From Hysterangium stoloniferum (lineage: Eukaryota; Basidiomycota; Agaricomycetes; Hysterangiales; Hysterangiaceae): DNA of 64,000 nt. Shown here piece after piece: positions 24,473 through 36,760 of the stretch (positions within the stretch are counted from its first letter, which is position 1; each line of letters opens with the position of its first letter). Below the pieces are notes generated by a model that did not search any database, was not told where the DNA came from, and worked only from the letters and a program-made list of their open reading frames with translations. The stretch covers positions 372,001 through 436,000 of the forward strand of contig WHVD01000037.1 of the NCBI GenBank assembly GCA_015178975.1. The letters are read 5' to 3'. The translations under genes and the position numbers were made by a program.

Positions 24473-25477
24473 ATGGCCAACACAAGGGCCCGGCGAAACT
24501 CTGTCATCTCCTATAGACCTTGTCCCTCTCAAGTCCTCGACATGCCTCCCCCTCCGTTGGGTGCACTCCCAACAACCACGTTTCATACTTTCTCCATCTC
24601 TACAGGCTCAAAAAAACATGCATTCTCATTCTCAACTCTCGCTGCAATCTTCAACCCTGCGACAAGAAGGTTCCGAATACGCCCTTCCTTGATGGCCCTA
24701 TTTATGTTGCTCATCCTTGCCGTGTTCTGTATCCTCCACCAGCATCTCAACGACTCTGCATTAGCTTTCTCCAAGTCGCCCGAGTCTCCACCCCATCCTT
24801 TCGTAAACCATCTACCACATCGCACATTGCGTCCTCCGAGACTTCCGCAGATCAAACTGTCTACCGAAGAGGAACTTGCCGCCACCATCTCTTTCATGGC
24901 CGCCCTCGCTTCAAACTCGCTCCCTGACTCCATAGATCCGTCATCCCCCATAGATCCGGACTTGATCCTCGAATTTGACACTCGTTCTCTTAAAGCGTCG
25001 AATGAACTCAAACAAGTAGTAGAGGAGACGTGGACGCGACTACCCGTTGTATTACTATCAAAGGTATGCTTGTGCTCTCCAGATCGCCACCATCCATTTG
25101 ATATATTCCCTATATCTCAGCGGTATTCACCCATCGGTAGAGAGATTAAGGCCATCCTTTCGGAGTATAACCTTAAGCCGTCGCCGTCTGTATTCGATAT
25201 TGATGAACGAGGTCTGTCTGATCTATGAATGCCTATTGTTCCATATGTTCAGTGTTTTCATACATTAACAGCTGATGAAGCTGTCATGACCCCTATTCTT
25301 CATCGCCTCACCGCAACGAATGCCCTCCCCGTTCTTCTTGTGGCTGGCCAGCCCATCGGATCCATTGAAATCATCAGAGAACTGCACAACCTTGGGAAAC
25401 TGCGACAGATGGTTGCAGACAGCGGTGCTGTGATAGGTAGCAGCGGGAAAAGGAAGAAAGGCAAGCGCGTTGTTTAA
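24473..25477 (+). CDS. Membrane-anchored glutaredoxin-like protein lacking the active-site Cys
   Basis: Three exons (introns about 25063-25120 and 25212-25271). I start at ATG 24473 (MANTRARRNSVISYRPC) because of its good context; an in-frame ATG at 24407 is an alternative. A Pro/Ser-rich cytosolic stretch is followed by a membrane segment (LMALFMLLILAVFCIL), so this is probably a type II protein of the secretory pathway. The C-terminal 110 residues have the glutaredoxin fold order: WTRLPVVLLSK, RYSPIGREIKAILSEYNL, PSVFDIDERADEAVM, then ALPVLLVAGQPIGSIEII (cis-Pro region and Gly pair). Where glutaredoxins have Y/F-C-P-Y, this protein has Y-S-P-I (TCA codon), so the catalytic cysteine is a serine. 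It resembles Golgi/ER Grx6/Grx7-type proteins in layout. Redox activity is doubtful. Confidence 0.8.
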
Positions 25478-26493
25478 TAACGGCAACAGATCGACAGGTT
25501 CGGCATTTTCGTTACTACAATGCATATTTTATTATAGCAGGATTTGCGAGGATAATATATTAGAAATGTTCTCCCGATATGACCACTCTCAAGCAGTGCA
25601 ACCCCAGGGATGCACATATACCTCTCCATTTGGGCAATGGGCATGCCGCTGTCTCTTGACATTGTTACATATATATATTTGCTAATATTTTCGAGAGAAC
25701 CAATTGATCTTCGTAACACTCTTTATATTCGATGCTGCTCTGTTATTGTAACGGGATGGTGTACAACACAAGACTGACTAGAACTGCCAGTAGCAAGTAT
25801 CCCGTATGCTTAACAGTTGAGCGGTTCAGCAGGATGAAGTATACATGCGTTTGGGAGAGTATGGGCTCCCAGCTGCTCATTTTTAGTCATGCTTTTCTTT
25901 CATATTTTCAATGCATATATGCAGGTGATTTGAGTGTTGTAAGTAGTAGGAGAACTTGTGTTAACGTATCAATGCCCTTTCAACATCGGTCTCAACGTAG
26001 ATCACCGTCATATCCATGAACCGCGGGTACGCAGTTTCTGGCCCTTCAGCCCTGAACCTGGCCTCTGGAACCCCCGGGATCCGCCAATATTGCCTTTGCG
26101 GGGTGGACTGATGCTTGGAATGTCGCTCCATTGAGATGCGAACGCCATCCAAGAAATTCCTTCCGCTTGCGTGCAAGAAGGGACATTCTTGGAGGGCACC
26201 GCCGAGGAAAATGTTGCAAAGTATAAGGGTTTAGTAATTGTAATGCTCGTTGGACTATGCTCCCATGCTTAATATTCATATTTCGTACTGCGTTGGAACC
26301 CTAGTTGCAATGTAAAATCCAATAATGACTACCCAGGTTCACAAAGTAAGTTCCCACAAACTCTACTACTTCCACAAGGTAACATTGTCATGAAATCAAG
26401 TGTTTTATGCAAACTTCAGATCACGTCTATGATTACGGAAAGACATTTTCCCCGCCGGGTTAGCTTTGATTGATATTTATTTGTGATTTCAGA
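25478..26493. other. Intergenic spacer of about 1 kb
   Basis: 3' flanks of the two convergent genes. The short open frames overlap on both strands and carry no motif I recognise. Nothing else seen. Confidence 0.5.
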
Positions 26494-29362
26494 TCACAAT
26501 TTTGCACGTGGCGTGGAGGAAGCCTCTCCAATTAGTTTCTCCAGGTCGACGTACTTGTAATATTGCTTGAAGGCTTCAGGATTGGCGACCGTTCCACTAG
26601 GCTTTAGCTTTGAGCCAGACACGATCTGCTTCACTGCAATCTCTATTTTCTGTAAAGAAATCCAGCGGATCAGAACGCCTTCCTAAACTCCCTCGAGATA
26701 TCGTCACAAACCTTGTTGTTTACAGTGTACTTGATCACGCACGAAATTAGTAATCATGAACAAAAAACCATGTGCACACATACCGGAATCTCTGTAACCT
26801 CAAAGACATACTTCGGCTCATGCCGTTTACTCAAGGAAGTTCGAATTGCTTGTCTCATTTCTTCTTCAAATTCATGCGTGAAACGGTGTCCTGAGCGCAT
26901 CTTGACAAATAAAAGAACCCGTTCATCCACGTCTTGAGGCCTGCGCTGACCGATGCACAGAACATCGTCTATTTTACTGCTAAATCGTTCCAGCGCCGCA
27001 TAAACCTCGGATGAGCCAAAGCGCACGCCACTGGGGTTCAGTACACCATCGCTATGAGAAAAATACAGATCAGCGGACACCAATTGTGCAAAAAGTAGGA
27101 ACGTGCCTCCGCCCTAGGATCTGAATACCTTTGGTAATAGGATTCACAACCATAAAGTCACCTTGGGTCCAGATTCCGGGGTACGTAGAGAAATAAGCAG
27201 ATTTGTATTTTTTTCCATCTTCATCGCCCCAAAAATAAAGTGGCAAAGATGGGTGTGCGCGCGTACACACTAATTCGCCTGGCATGCCTGTATCCTCGAT
27301 ATTACGCCCTTCAGGGTCGAAAACTTCTACTTTCATACCAAGACATTTGCCCTGTATTTCTGATACGGATGTTGGGATGACTCTTATGCCGACGTTCACG
27401 GTTCCGCATAGACTCACCACCAGCGTGTACCGGAAGGGTTGATACACCTGTCACGACTACAGGGTTCCGTGAGCGGAAGAACCATGTTATATTCAATATT
27501 GAACCTACAGGCAGTGCACACATCGGTCCCCCCTGAAGCACTGATGAGATGTATGTACTTAGGGAAAGTTGTGTATATCCAACGAAACATGGGAGCAGTA
27601 AGAACTGCACCAGTGACGAATATCCCTCTAAGAGACGGGAATTCAGCAACATCCACTAAAATGAGCGTTACACGGAGCTTGTGCTATTAAGATGTAATGC
27701 ATGCATACTGGGTTTTATCCTAGAACCTTGCACTTCAGCAAAAAAGCGTGGGCTAACACCAAGGATGGTAACTCTGCCAAAATAAATAAATACCAGCCGA
27801 GAGTATTGTCTAGTTTTACTTACCCTTGATCGCTTACTAGTTTGAAGAAACTACGGAGGTCTGGATGGAATGGCGATCCGTCATAAAGTAGGGCACGGGA
27901 GCCAATTGCTAAGCTACAGACAACTGAGGAAATTATTGACCAAATGTCAATGAAGAAACATCAGCTAATAGCCCATTTTATTGTCCCTTACGCGATGCAA
28001 ACATCATCCAACCTGACTGATACAGTTGATTGTAATGAATGCCAGACAAACGGTATACAAACGCATAGATCATCGATACATACCGTTGTATACTGAAAGA
28101 GACTGTAGACGGTGAGCAGGAGAGGACGGGGATGTGCTTAGTGGGCAGCCCTACCATTCTTCTTGGGTCAAATTAAAGGCTATAGCCCACTCTTTCCAAC
28201 CTTGAAGCATGGAGCCCTATTTGGTATTTGATTTAAGTAATTATGGAGTTCGAAGCTATCTTACCCCAGCGGAATGGACGATGCATTTGGGCGGTCCGCT
28301 GGTTCCTGAAGAGTATAGGATCCAGAAAGGATGATTGAATGGTAATTGCTCGAAAATGAGGTTGCCGCCTAGACCTTTAGATAAAAACTCGTCCCAGGTA
28401 ACACTTCAAGGCTGTATTAATGAAACCAATTCATTACGATGACCCACTTAATCTACCTTTGTGTAATATGAGCCCTCGGGTATTCGCCGGTGAGTGTACT
28501 GGGGATGAGGATAACCTTTTCCAAGCCATAACTTGATGATAAATCCTTGGCAATCTCCTCTATCTTCTCACATAGACCAATACGTCTGCCAGCATACAGG
28601 ACCTCGGTGTCCGCGAACAGGTATTTAGGTGTGACTTGACGGTACCGATCGAGAATTCCAGAAGCACCCATGTCAGGGGCAGTAGTTGAGAACATAGCTC
28701 CGACAGTTGCTGCCGCCAGGGCAAGTACGACAGCATGTATAGAGTTGGTAATCACGGCTTGTGGGTAATGAGTTGAGCGTGCTTCTTCACCAACACTATT
28801 AGACTAACCAGCAATCCGATCATGGGGCTTAACGCCATGTGCTCGTAGGGCATTACTCATATCGCGCACCATGGCTCGCATTTGCCTACGTGTGTAATGT
28901 TCGACAGAGCCCGACTCCCGCACGGCTGTGAGCCCAATGCCGTCGTCATTACGTCTGAGAGCATTTTCTGCGAAATTCAGTCTTGCGCCGGGGAAAAACT
29001 CAGGTACTTCGACTTGAGGTCGCTCTATTATAGTCTAGTATTTCAGTCAGCAGTCTGCAAAGTTTAAAAAGCTCATGCAAGGCCGACCTTCGTCGGAGGG
29101 ACACTATATACAACTCCGAGGAAGTCCCACAAGTCTTTCCAAAATTGCCAATGCTCAGTTGAATATTTATGAAGGGCGTGGTAATCATCTGGTTCATGGT
29201 TTGACTCAACCCTGGAAACCTTTCATGTTGAAATTGGATATACATACTCAATTGGATACCATGCTTCCAATTGATGAACCGTCGAAGGTTCTCTACACGC
29301 GAGAAGCGGCCGTCGTTCGCTGGTTTCCAAACGGCTTCTGGATGCTGAGTAGTAGGAGACAT
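26494..29362 (-). CDS. Acetoacetyl-CoA synthetase
   Basis: The minus-strand ATG at 29362 gives [20 protein letters not shown], then [16 protein letters not shown] and [20 protein letters not shown], the N-terminal hallmark of this family. About ten introns interrupt it. The adenylation core includes [20 protein letters not shown] (about 28680-28730), the ATP loop [17 protein letters not shown] (about 28270-28320), a short exon FQYTT leading into [18 protein letters not shown], and [20 protein letters not shown]. The C-terminal domain has [20 protein letters not shown] and [20 protein letters not shown]. After [15 protein letters not shown] the catalytic Lys region is followed by [18 protein letters not shown], with a stop at 26494. 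Known reaction: acetoacetate + ATP + CoA gives acetoacetyl-CoA, used for sterol/lipid synthesis or ketone-body salvage in the cytosol. The gene is divergent from the GRF protein gene, 769 bp apart. Confidence 0.92.
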
Positions 29363-30131
29363 AGTTGTTAAATACGTAACCCGTTAAGAAGGTTGTTGTT
29401 ACCCGACATCCGCAAGGAAGCATGCATCCTTTATAGACGAGTGGTAGTCACCGAGATATATTAATCTTTGATTTGATGTCTATTACATGGCAGAGCAATT
29501 ACAGTTCACTTATGTACCACCAATTTTGTGCAGATATTTTCGTGTCGTCAAAATAAATTATTCTTGAAGAGATGCTGCCCAAATAGGAAAAACTCTACTA
29601 GAGGTATTTTTTATTGGATCAAAATTGAGGGAGAAAACCCTTGGGATGACCTTCAATTTGGCGCGACATGTATATTTTATGCGTAATATCAATCAAATAC
29701 CGTGTCTGTGGGATTTGTACTTAGTAGAACTAAACATTCGATGCACCAAGCGAATCATGCCGAGTGGTTACCAATGCCGTGTAGCCACAGTTGTCACAAA
29801 GATATTTCTTCCAAAAAGAATTTAATGAAGTTTAACTCATAATTAGAGAGTATTTGCAACTAATGAAATCTTGGCTCAAATTTCCCGGCCGATTTGCCGC
29901 TTTCACAAAGTTGGTTGGTACATAGTGAACTGCACCATAGAACTATAATGTTATCATTATACCACAGACTTATTGATCTGTGTATTTTGCCGTTTTGCAA
30001 ATTAGCTGCATTTGATTTAAAGGAAGTTTGTACTAAATGAGCCTGTGGGAACATCTCCGAGTTGACACCGCTACATTTAGCTGAAGTTGGACAAGCTGCC
30101 ACAAGCAAGCCGTTTGCCCTTTCCTTCCACT
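29363..30131. other. Intergenic region between divergent genes
   Basis: AT-rich 769-bp spacer that must contain both promoters. Short open frames only; no repeat or RNA gene recognised. Confidence 0.5.
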
Positions 30132-31123
30132 ATGACTCCCACCAGTATGCGCACAGCGGATCCAGTTAGTCCCGATGGTGTCGTGAAATGCTATCATGGC
30201 ATGGCAGTTAACCCCCTTACAAGTAATTCTGTGGCCAATCCAGGACGAATATTCTACACGTGCTTTAAGAATCGAGATGACAAGGATAAATGCGGGTTTT
30301 TCAGTGGGTCGTGCTTTATCTACTGTTATTCGACCCTTTTGACACTATGGGTTACTAGAATGGGCGGACGACTTAAATATGCCTTCGTCATCAGGCACCC
30401 CGTCTTCACCGCCAGCTACAAGGCAGAAACCCACATGGGCACCTAATACGGCACCTTTTACGCCGAAAGCGACCCCTCACGGTGCTAACAATATAGACGT
30501 TGATGATGATGAGATTTTGATTGATGAATATCAGCTCAACCAACTACGGGATGAGGATATCGACCATGACACTGAGTCTGCCGTTAAATCTCCTCCGAAA
30601 AAGTTCAAATTCTACAAACCGGAGGAGATACATGGCCGTCCGTCTTCCAGTTCGGCGAATCAGCCAACATTTCTTTCTCCAGCGTCCACACAAAAGAAAC
30701 TCGGTGCATGGGAATCTATTCGAAATGATCCTGTAAGCACTTCGATCTTCCTTCAGACTTTCATTTGACTTCACTCGACCATAAGGAGAATCCCTTTCAC
30801 GTCCAGTCGTTGGCTACGGATCGGGATGGTTCCCTGTCGCAACGTTCTTCGCCAGCTAATGCTATCAGTATTGATGGAATCACCAACGCTTTGGAATCTC
30901 TCGCATCATCAGTGCCAGAAATAATCCGTAAGCTTGAGAGACAGAGAAATGCCGCAGAAAAGTCTAGAGATGCCAAAGCCACAAGAATTACCCAATTGGA
31001 AAAAGAGATGCAAGAGTATGGTTTTACTTCTGGGTTATTAACGGTGACTAACTCTGCATCAGCTTGAAGGACCGCAATCGGTCCCTCGAGGATGCCATTC
31101 AAGCATTGGTGGCTAACCGTTGA
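30132..31123 (+). CDS. GRF-type zinc-finger protein with C-terminal coiled coil
   Basis: Four exons. The ATG at 30132 opens MTPTSMRTADPVSPDG. The GRF zinc finger follows: CYHGMAVNPLTSNSVANPGR, FYTCFKNRDDKDKCGFF and, after intron 1, KWADDL, with the C-x-H...C...C ligands and the Gly-Arg-Phe-like core. The middle is Ser/Pro-rich with an acidic patch (NIDVDDDEILIDEYQ). The end is coiled coil (LERQRNAAEKSRDAKATRI, then LKDRNRSLEDAIQALVANR) to TGA 31121-31123. GRF fingers bind single-stranded DNA in proteins such as APE2, NEIL3 and Top3A. Here no catalytic domain accompanies it, so a role at DNA or RNA is inference only. Confidence 0.85.
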
Positions 31124-31317
31124 TTTAAAAATTTCCATGTATAGCTGAACTACAGCTTCCAACTTGTATCGATAGCTATAAATCATTGTCTGATAATCGT
31201 ATATTTTTAATGTCTAAATGAGAAAGACTTTCCCACGCTTGGATTAAATAAGCGGTGGCGGGTTCGACCTTCTTCCACCCCATATTTTCAAACAACACAA
31301 TCTTTCCGCGGTAGCTC

Positions 31318-33034
31318 ATGGCAAGCTATACATATATAGAAAAAATCAACTCGAATCTGGTGAGCTCCTCATGGTATTCCTTTAAAATCAGTCTAATGTT
31401 GATCTAGATATGCTGTATTTGCCAGTGCGTCGTTTCATCCCTCGAGAGACTTGATCACTTAATCTAGGGCTCACAGCACGCCATTCATTGAACCGACAGT
31501 AACAACGACGTGCTCGCATACATTCTGTAAAGCGTGCATAACGCAGGCACTGGTTATTACCCCCCAATGTCCAGTGGATAGGTCTCCTCTTGCCGACAAT
31601 GATCTACAGCCTTCCAATCCTATAATTAGAAATGTCTGTGCAATACTGTTATAACCCCTCCTGAGTTTTTGCTTATTCCACCCGTATTCCAGCTTGTGGA
31701 TGAGCTAATCGTCGAGTGCCCTCAGCGTTCCTTTGGGTGCTCCCATACATGTCAACGCCAGCTACTGGCCACGCATCTTAAAGATGACTGTCTATTTGTC
31801 AAGGCGTTATGTTGCGAGGATGATTGCGACGAGATGATGCTGCGAAAGGATATAAAGAGGCACGCCGTTAGTTGCGAGCGACGAGTAGTCCAATGTGACG
31901 CGTGTGGTCTTCGGGTACAAATGATTGATCTACAGGTAAGCCCTCGTATTGTTACCACATTTTAGTCTAAAATAAATAAAGGTTCACCATGATGAATGCC
32001 CTGCTGAGGATGCGACTTGTCCACATTGTACATTAATACTTCCACGGCACGATATGTCGTCGCATGTCTCTATATGCCCGGACGCCAGGGTAGAATGTAC
32101 GCACGCCCCTCATGGCTGCCCTTGGACCGGCTTGCGACGTGAACTTCCGGCTTCTCACATCATGCAGTGTCCCTATGAGGCCATCAAAGGATTTTTAGCG
32201 CTGCACGGTTCGCATATTTCTACACTACAAGCCGAAAATGCCTTGCTTCGAAAGCGAATTGAAGATGCGGAGAGTTCACTACGTAATACCAAGCGAGATC
32301 TTCAATGCGCCAAAGTGGCCCTAGGACCGTGGTTCAAGCCTGATGGGTGTCAAGCGCCGCCACGTCCATCTCCGCCTTCTGAGCCTGTGCCACGATCATA
32401 TACCCGCCGTCGACTCTCGAATGCCCTTAATTCTGCAATGTTCGGATTCTCAAACGACGCCAGCCCCCCACATGACCCACCGATAAACATTCCCACACCG
32501 CCATTGCTGTCTGTTCCTAACTCACCACCCACGGATGCCTTGGCTCAATTTTTCCCTCCTGAAGTTGAACAACAACAGGTTTTGACTGATGCAGGAATGA
32601 CGCATATGGCGGATGGTACTTATCCTCGCGTAGCTCCGAGTTCTCCTGTCGCGCCACTGAATCTTGATACGACTCTCGAAGGTTCCCTTGCCAGCCTTCG
32701 CAATTCCGTTGTTACGCTCGCCGCATCACTTGACTCTGACATGCGCCGTCACGACATTGCGCTCACGACAGAAACTCTTCGATTAAATGAAGAAGTGATG
32801 GCCTTGCGAGCCATTGTCCATGGGCTGCGGATGCAGGTGCACCAGATTATGATGGATCGCAATTCTCATGGCAGAGAAGATGAAGATGGGCTGGGTTATA
32901 ACTATTCACATGCTCGATCAACCACGGCTGTTGAGCCATGGACCTCATCAGTGCGATATTTGAACCACCATCCACCAGTTCATCGACCCATCACCATCGG
33001 GACTACCACTCATATCCAAACAACGAAGTTGTAG
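31318..33034 (+). CDS. RING and TRAF-type zinc-finger protein (probable E3 ubiquitin ligase)
   Basis: Five exons: 31318-31359, 31408-31424 (17 nt), 31477-31633, 31693-31935 and 31982-33034; reading frame and splice sites agree throughout. The N-terminus is MASYTYIEKINSNL followed by a RING finger: ICCIC (microexon) - H-TPFIEPTVTTT - CSHTFCKAC - CPVDRSPL. TRAF-type Cys/His fingers follow: VECPQRSFGCSHTCQRQLLA, CEDDCDEMMLRKDIKRHAVS, CDACGLRVQMIDLQ, HHDECPAEDATCPHC, and CTHAPHGCPWTGLRRELPAS. Then come a short coiled coil (LQAENALLRKRIEDAESSL), a Pro-rich linker, and a second helix near the end. The layout is that of TRAF-like E3 ligases lacking a MATH domain. Substrate unknown. The gene converges with BRE1, 119 bp apart. 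Confidence 0.88.
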
Positions 33035-33153
33035 TTTGCGTCTCTTTTGTATCATAATTGTTTCACTTAGTGTAGTAGTTAAATTGCCTTGTATTACAGA
33101 CATAATTATGTGCACAAAACTGGAAAGTAACAAACAAAATAAACAAAACACAG

Positions 33154-36100
33154 CTATCCTTGAAAATATAATTGCTGAAATTCCGACTGTGAGAAGGCCA
33201 TCTGGCAGGCTGGACATTTTCGTTGCCGGGTGTCGATCCTAGCCTGAACGCAGCTACAAAATATAGTGAAGGTGTCAGCAAGTAGACGTGCACGCAAAAG
33301 ATTCAACCTCACTCTTTACAGAAGGCTGCGAGGGTAAAATGTCAGTCAGTTTAGATTACAGATCATCACAAAAGTCCTTGTACATACTGTGCATGCATTT
33401 AGTTAAAACGTGGGATCTTAAATTCTGTTTGCATGTTGAACATCTTAACAGTTTCTATTGAAGTTTCAATACTTCGTTCACGGGTTATTCAGGTTGCAAT
33501 GACACACCATGCACTTCTCATACTTCTGCTCCAGATCGATCTCCCGCGCAGTCGTGCTCCCCGACGATACTACGTTCGCTTTGATGGCGAGGCGCTCGAC
33601 CTCCTTCCGTGCTTTGATGCTTTCATCTTCAAAACGCTTAGCTTCGAGCCTGTACTGTTTCTCCTGAGTATGTGCTTCGACTAGTTGTCTTTTCATCTTT
33701 GGTCAAGGATAAGAACGAATAATGGATCTGGACAAGTCAGGTATACCTCGGCCAGAGAGTCTTGGTCCTCTTTACGCCGCCAGTCAGATTCCATCCGTTG
33801 TCGTTCGGCAGTAGTTAGATCCCGTACTAATGTCTCATATCGGTTCTTTTGAACGGTAATCTCTTTTTCTTGGTTAGACTATTATCAATCAGTATTGCAA
33901 GTCGAATGTAAGCACACCATATCCTTACCAATTTAGAAGTAAGGACCTTCTCAGTCTCGGTGAACTTTTCTACTGCATTCTGTAGTTTCTCAATAGCATG
34001 ACACTTTGCTTTGTATAAAGCGTCTGCAGCATCCTTCTGACGCATCGCACTATAATATCTGTTGTCCGCTTTGGCTTTCTACACAACAATAGTCAAATCA
34101 GCATTGTCGCCATTCAGTCAGTTGGGGAGGAATGGTACTTCGGCCGCCAACTTCTGCAACTTGCTCTCCATATTCTCCATATCAAAGACTTTTGCTTTGT
34201 TCTGACGGTCCAGGGCCTCCCAGGCCGCTGAAAGTCTCTCTATCTCTGCAAAAAGGTCGTTCGATGCCTACCCATGGAATTAATACCTGTGCTATACGAC
34301 ATTACGTCACATACCGCTTGTTCCTGACAGTGGCGAAGGGTGGCAGCACGCAGTAATTCATCCTTCTCCCGCAGTTGTTTGATTAGACTTTCTTGGTCTA
34401 AAGACAAGGTAGAGCCAGGTCCAAATGTTGATTCGAAACGTTGCAGACGAGAAAGTGCCACTGCCAATGCCTCTCTTGCTTCGGCTTCAGATCGAATATG
34501 TTTCGCGACTTCAGGATGATCAGACTCTAATGTTTCCAGAGATGATTGTAGTGCTTGTGACTTCCTCTCGGCAATCCTAAATGTATAAAGCGAGTTCAAG
34601 GTGATCATCAAACCTAATGCGAAATGCAGCGAACCGTAATAATTCTGGAAGATTTGCCAGTTTGTCACTGAGGATGAGCTCGAGCACATCTTCTTGGCCG
34701 GCGTTAGCAGCCAAGTGAGATTTTAGGCGTTTACTTTCAAGTTCGAGAGCTGCTATGCGATCCTGTTCAAGAGGTGAATCGACCTTTATCGGTGTGTTGT
34801 CTTGGAAACATACCGCACGCGACTGAAGGAGTATCTCGAGCTGGGAGATAGATTTTTTCTCGGAAGTTCGCGCCTTGAGTTCATTACCCTCCATCTGGAA
34901 CGCATTTCGCTGTTCACGCAATCGAACGTTTTCAAGATCCCGCTTGATAATGAGACTTTTCTGCTCGTCATATCTTACGCTGTAATCAGCCTGGGGGCAC
35001 GTTAGAAATTTATTTCTCCAGAACATTCGTTATTAACTCACCGTAAGTTTCTCCTTAAAGTCTTCTTGCAATTCCCGCATTTGATCAACTTGAGGGGTAA
35101 GTTCTGAACATTTATCGCGGTATAGCTCCATATCGGTATTAACGGATTGTAGATGTTCCCGCAGTCTGGCAAATATGGGTGACTTCTGCAGAGATTCTTG
35201 ATTTGGACAAGCGAGCTAGACGTTTGAGGGAAATGGTATTCAGGCATGAATGCATGACTACTTATCGACCCACCTCGGATGTTAATGAGCTGCACTGAGT
35301 TTTGAGTTGCACCATCTCCTCGATTAGGTCATTATTTCTTTTCTCAGATGCCTCATAAAGACATTTCCAATCTTCGTCAGGAGAGGTGGTGTTTATATTC
35401 GTAATACCATTCATAACGGCCTGCCCAGCGTGCTGGTCGTGGCGTTCAATGAAAAAGCCCAGAGCAAAGTGCATCAGACAGACTTACAGGCGTCACTGCA
35501 AGTGGGATACTTCCAATGCCATTCTCCTGCTTGATATGCTCCTCATTTACAAAGACCTTTCTCTCCTCTACTGCATCGGGCGGGAGTGGTGTAACATTGT
35601 GCGAGGATGCCCTCTGAATGCGCTCTATCCGTGCTTCTACAGTCTGAAGCTTGGAATAGCAGAGATATTTGTCATTTTCTAAGTCAGATATACGTTGATT
35701 TGATAGAGAAGTCTTTGCTCTCAGGGCAACTACCTGTGACACAAAGTGTTTAGATAACGTCCTATAGGTGATGACAAATGCGCCACCTGCTTCTGGAGAG
35801 TAGAACATTGCCGCCGCAAACTTTCATTTTCAGGGGACAAAGCAGGTATTTGAGCCGTAAACGCTGCGACAAGATCTCGAGTGCTACGACTACACTCCCG
35901 TAATGACTCTACAAGAACTTCAGTTGATTCGCCACCAAGTTCGGGATCGCTGACAATATCGAACAAGGTATTACCTACAATATCAATAATATTTAGTAAC
36001 AAACGATAATGTGCTGATTCTAAACACACTCTGGTCGGGCAAATTCTGTGCTAAGCGAGCTTCTGGTTTGACTAGTAACCCGACTTCTTGAACAAGCTAC

Positions 36101-36498
36101 AATTCTGTCAGCGTTGGTAATATGCATTGGAGAGTAATGAAACCATCACCTGCTCCCAGCATGCACTAATTGCTAGTAAATTGGCTTCCAGGATGTCACG
36201 ACGCTTCTCTAGAACAGCTATTTGTTCATGAGCCCGGTCATTCTCTCGAGAATAATGCTTCATTCGCCGATATATAGCATCTTTTCGAAAACTCTGCCAA
36301 TTCAACCATATAAGTCGCTGGCAGACAACAAGCGGCCGGAAAGTAAACCTCGACATTAGCAGCATTGATTTCCTCGCGACCTGTCTCCGACTTGCCGTTC
36401 ACAGGCACTGGCGAGTCAGCCGCAGAAGAAAGTGCTCTTTTTTTCGATACCCCCATCTCCTGCTCATCTTCTAATGTTCTTTTCTTACTATCCGCCAT
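33154..36498 (-). CDS. BRE1: E3 ubiquitin-protein ligase Bre1 (histone H2B)
   Basis: The minus-strand ATG at 36496-36498 gives MADSKKRTLEDEQEMGVSKK, a basic/nuclear start. A very long coiled coil follows, spread over many exons (VLEKRRDILEANLLAISACW, ESLRRQCSTLQKQVAHLS, FETDEKVLTSKL-like stretches, AHTQEKQYRLEAKRFEDESI). The C-terminal RING is characteristic: CSTCKQNLRSHVLTKCMHT, FCKD, then CVQARIDTRQRKCPACQMAF and QQLYFQG before TAG 33154-33156. Known role: Bre1 with Rad6 monoubiquitinates histone H2B, feeding H3K4/K79 methylation and transcription elongation. The RING is encoded by exons 33388-33443, 33313-33325 (13 nt) and 33154-33253; phases 2, 1 and 2 fit exactly. The gene lies head to tail with the ureide gene upstream. 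Confidence 0.95.
33313..33325 (-). other. 13-nt microexon of BRE1 RING domain
   Basis: Minus-strand exon encoding the end of His-Thr, Phe-Cys-Lys and part of the next codon. It is flanked by CTCGCAG on its acceptor side and GTGAGG on its donor side, with introns of 62 nt (33326-33387) and 59 nt (33254-33312). Skipping it would shift the frame and remove a zinc-ligand Cys. Confidence 0.85.
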
Positions 36499-36760
36499 GA
36501 CTATGACAATGGTAAGTTGAAACGATGTAGCGGTCACGGTAAGCGTGATGGGAAGTGTTGACAGTTGTTGACGCGGTGAAGTCCACTTTCAGGTCCCGAC
36601 TGACAATCAGCTATTTACTTAGCATTCACGATGGTTGGTCTCATGGGCTTATCTCTGCTTTTTTACACATTCGACTTTTTATTCAGAGGAGAGTAAAGGA
36701 TGTAGGATTGCTCAACTACATACTCATTGAGAGGTGCAGTGCCTAAATGCCTCTAACTTC

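Noticed and set aside
31250-31285. GGTTCGACC resembling a tRNA T-arm
   Set aside because: No cloverleaf can be drawn around it; it lies in the promoter of the RING/TRAF gene.
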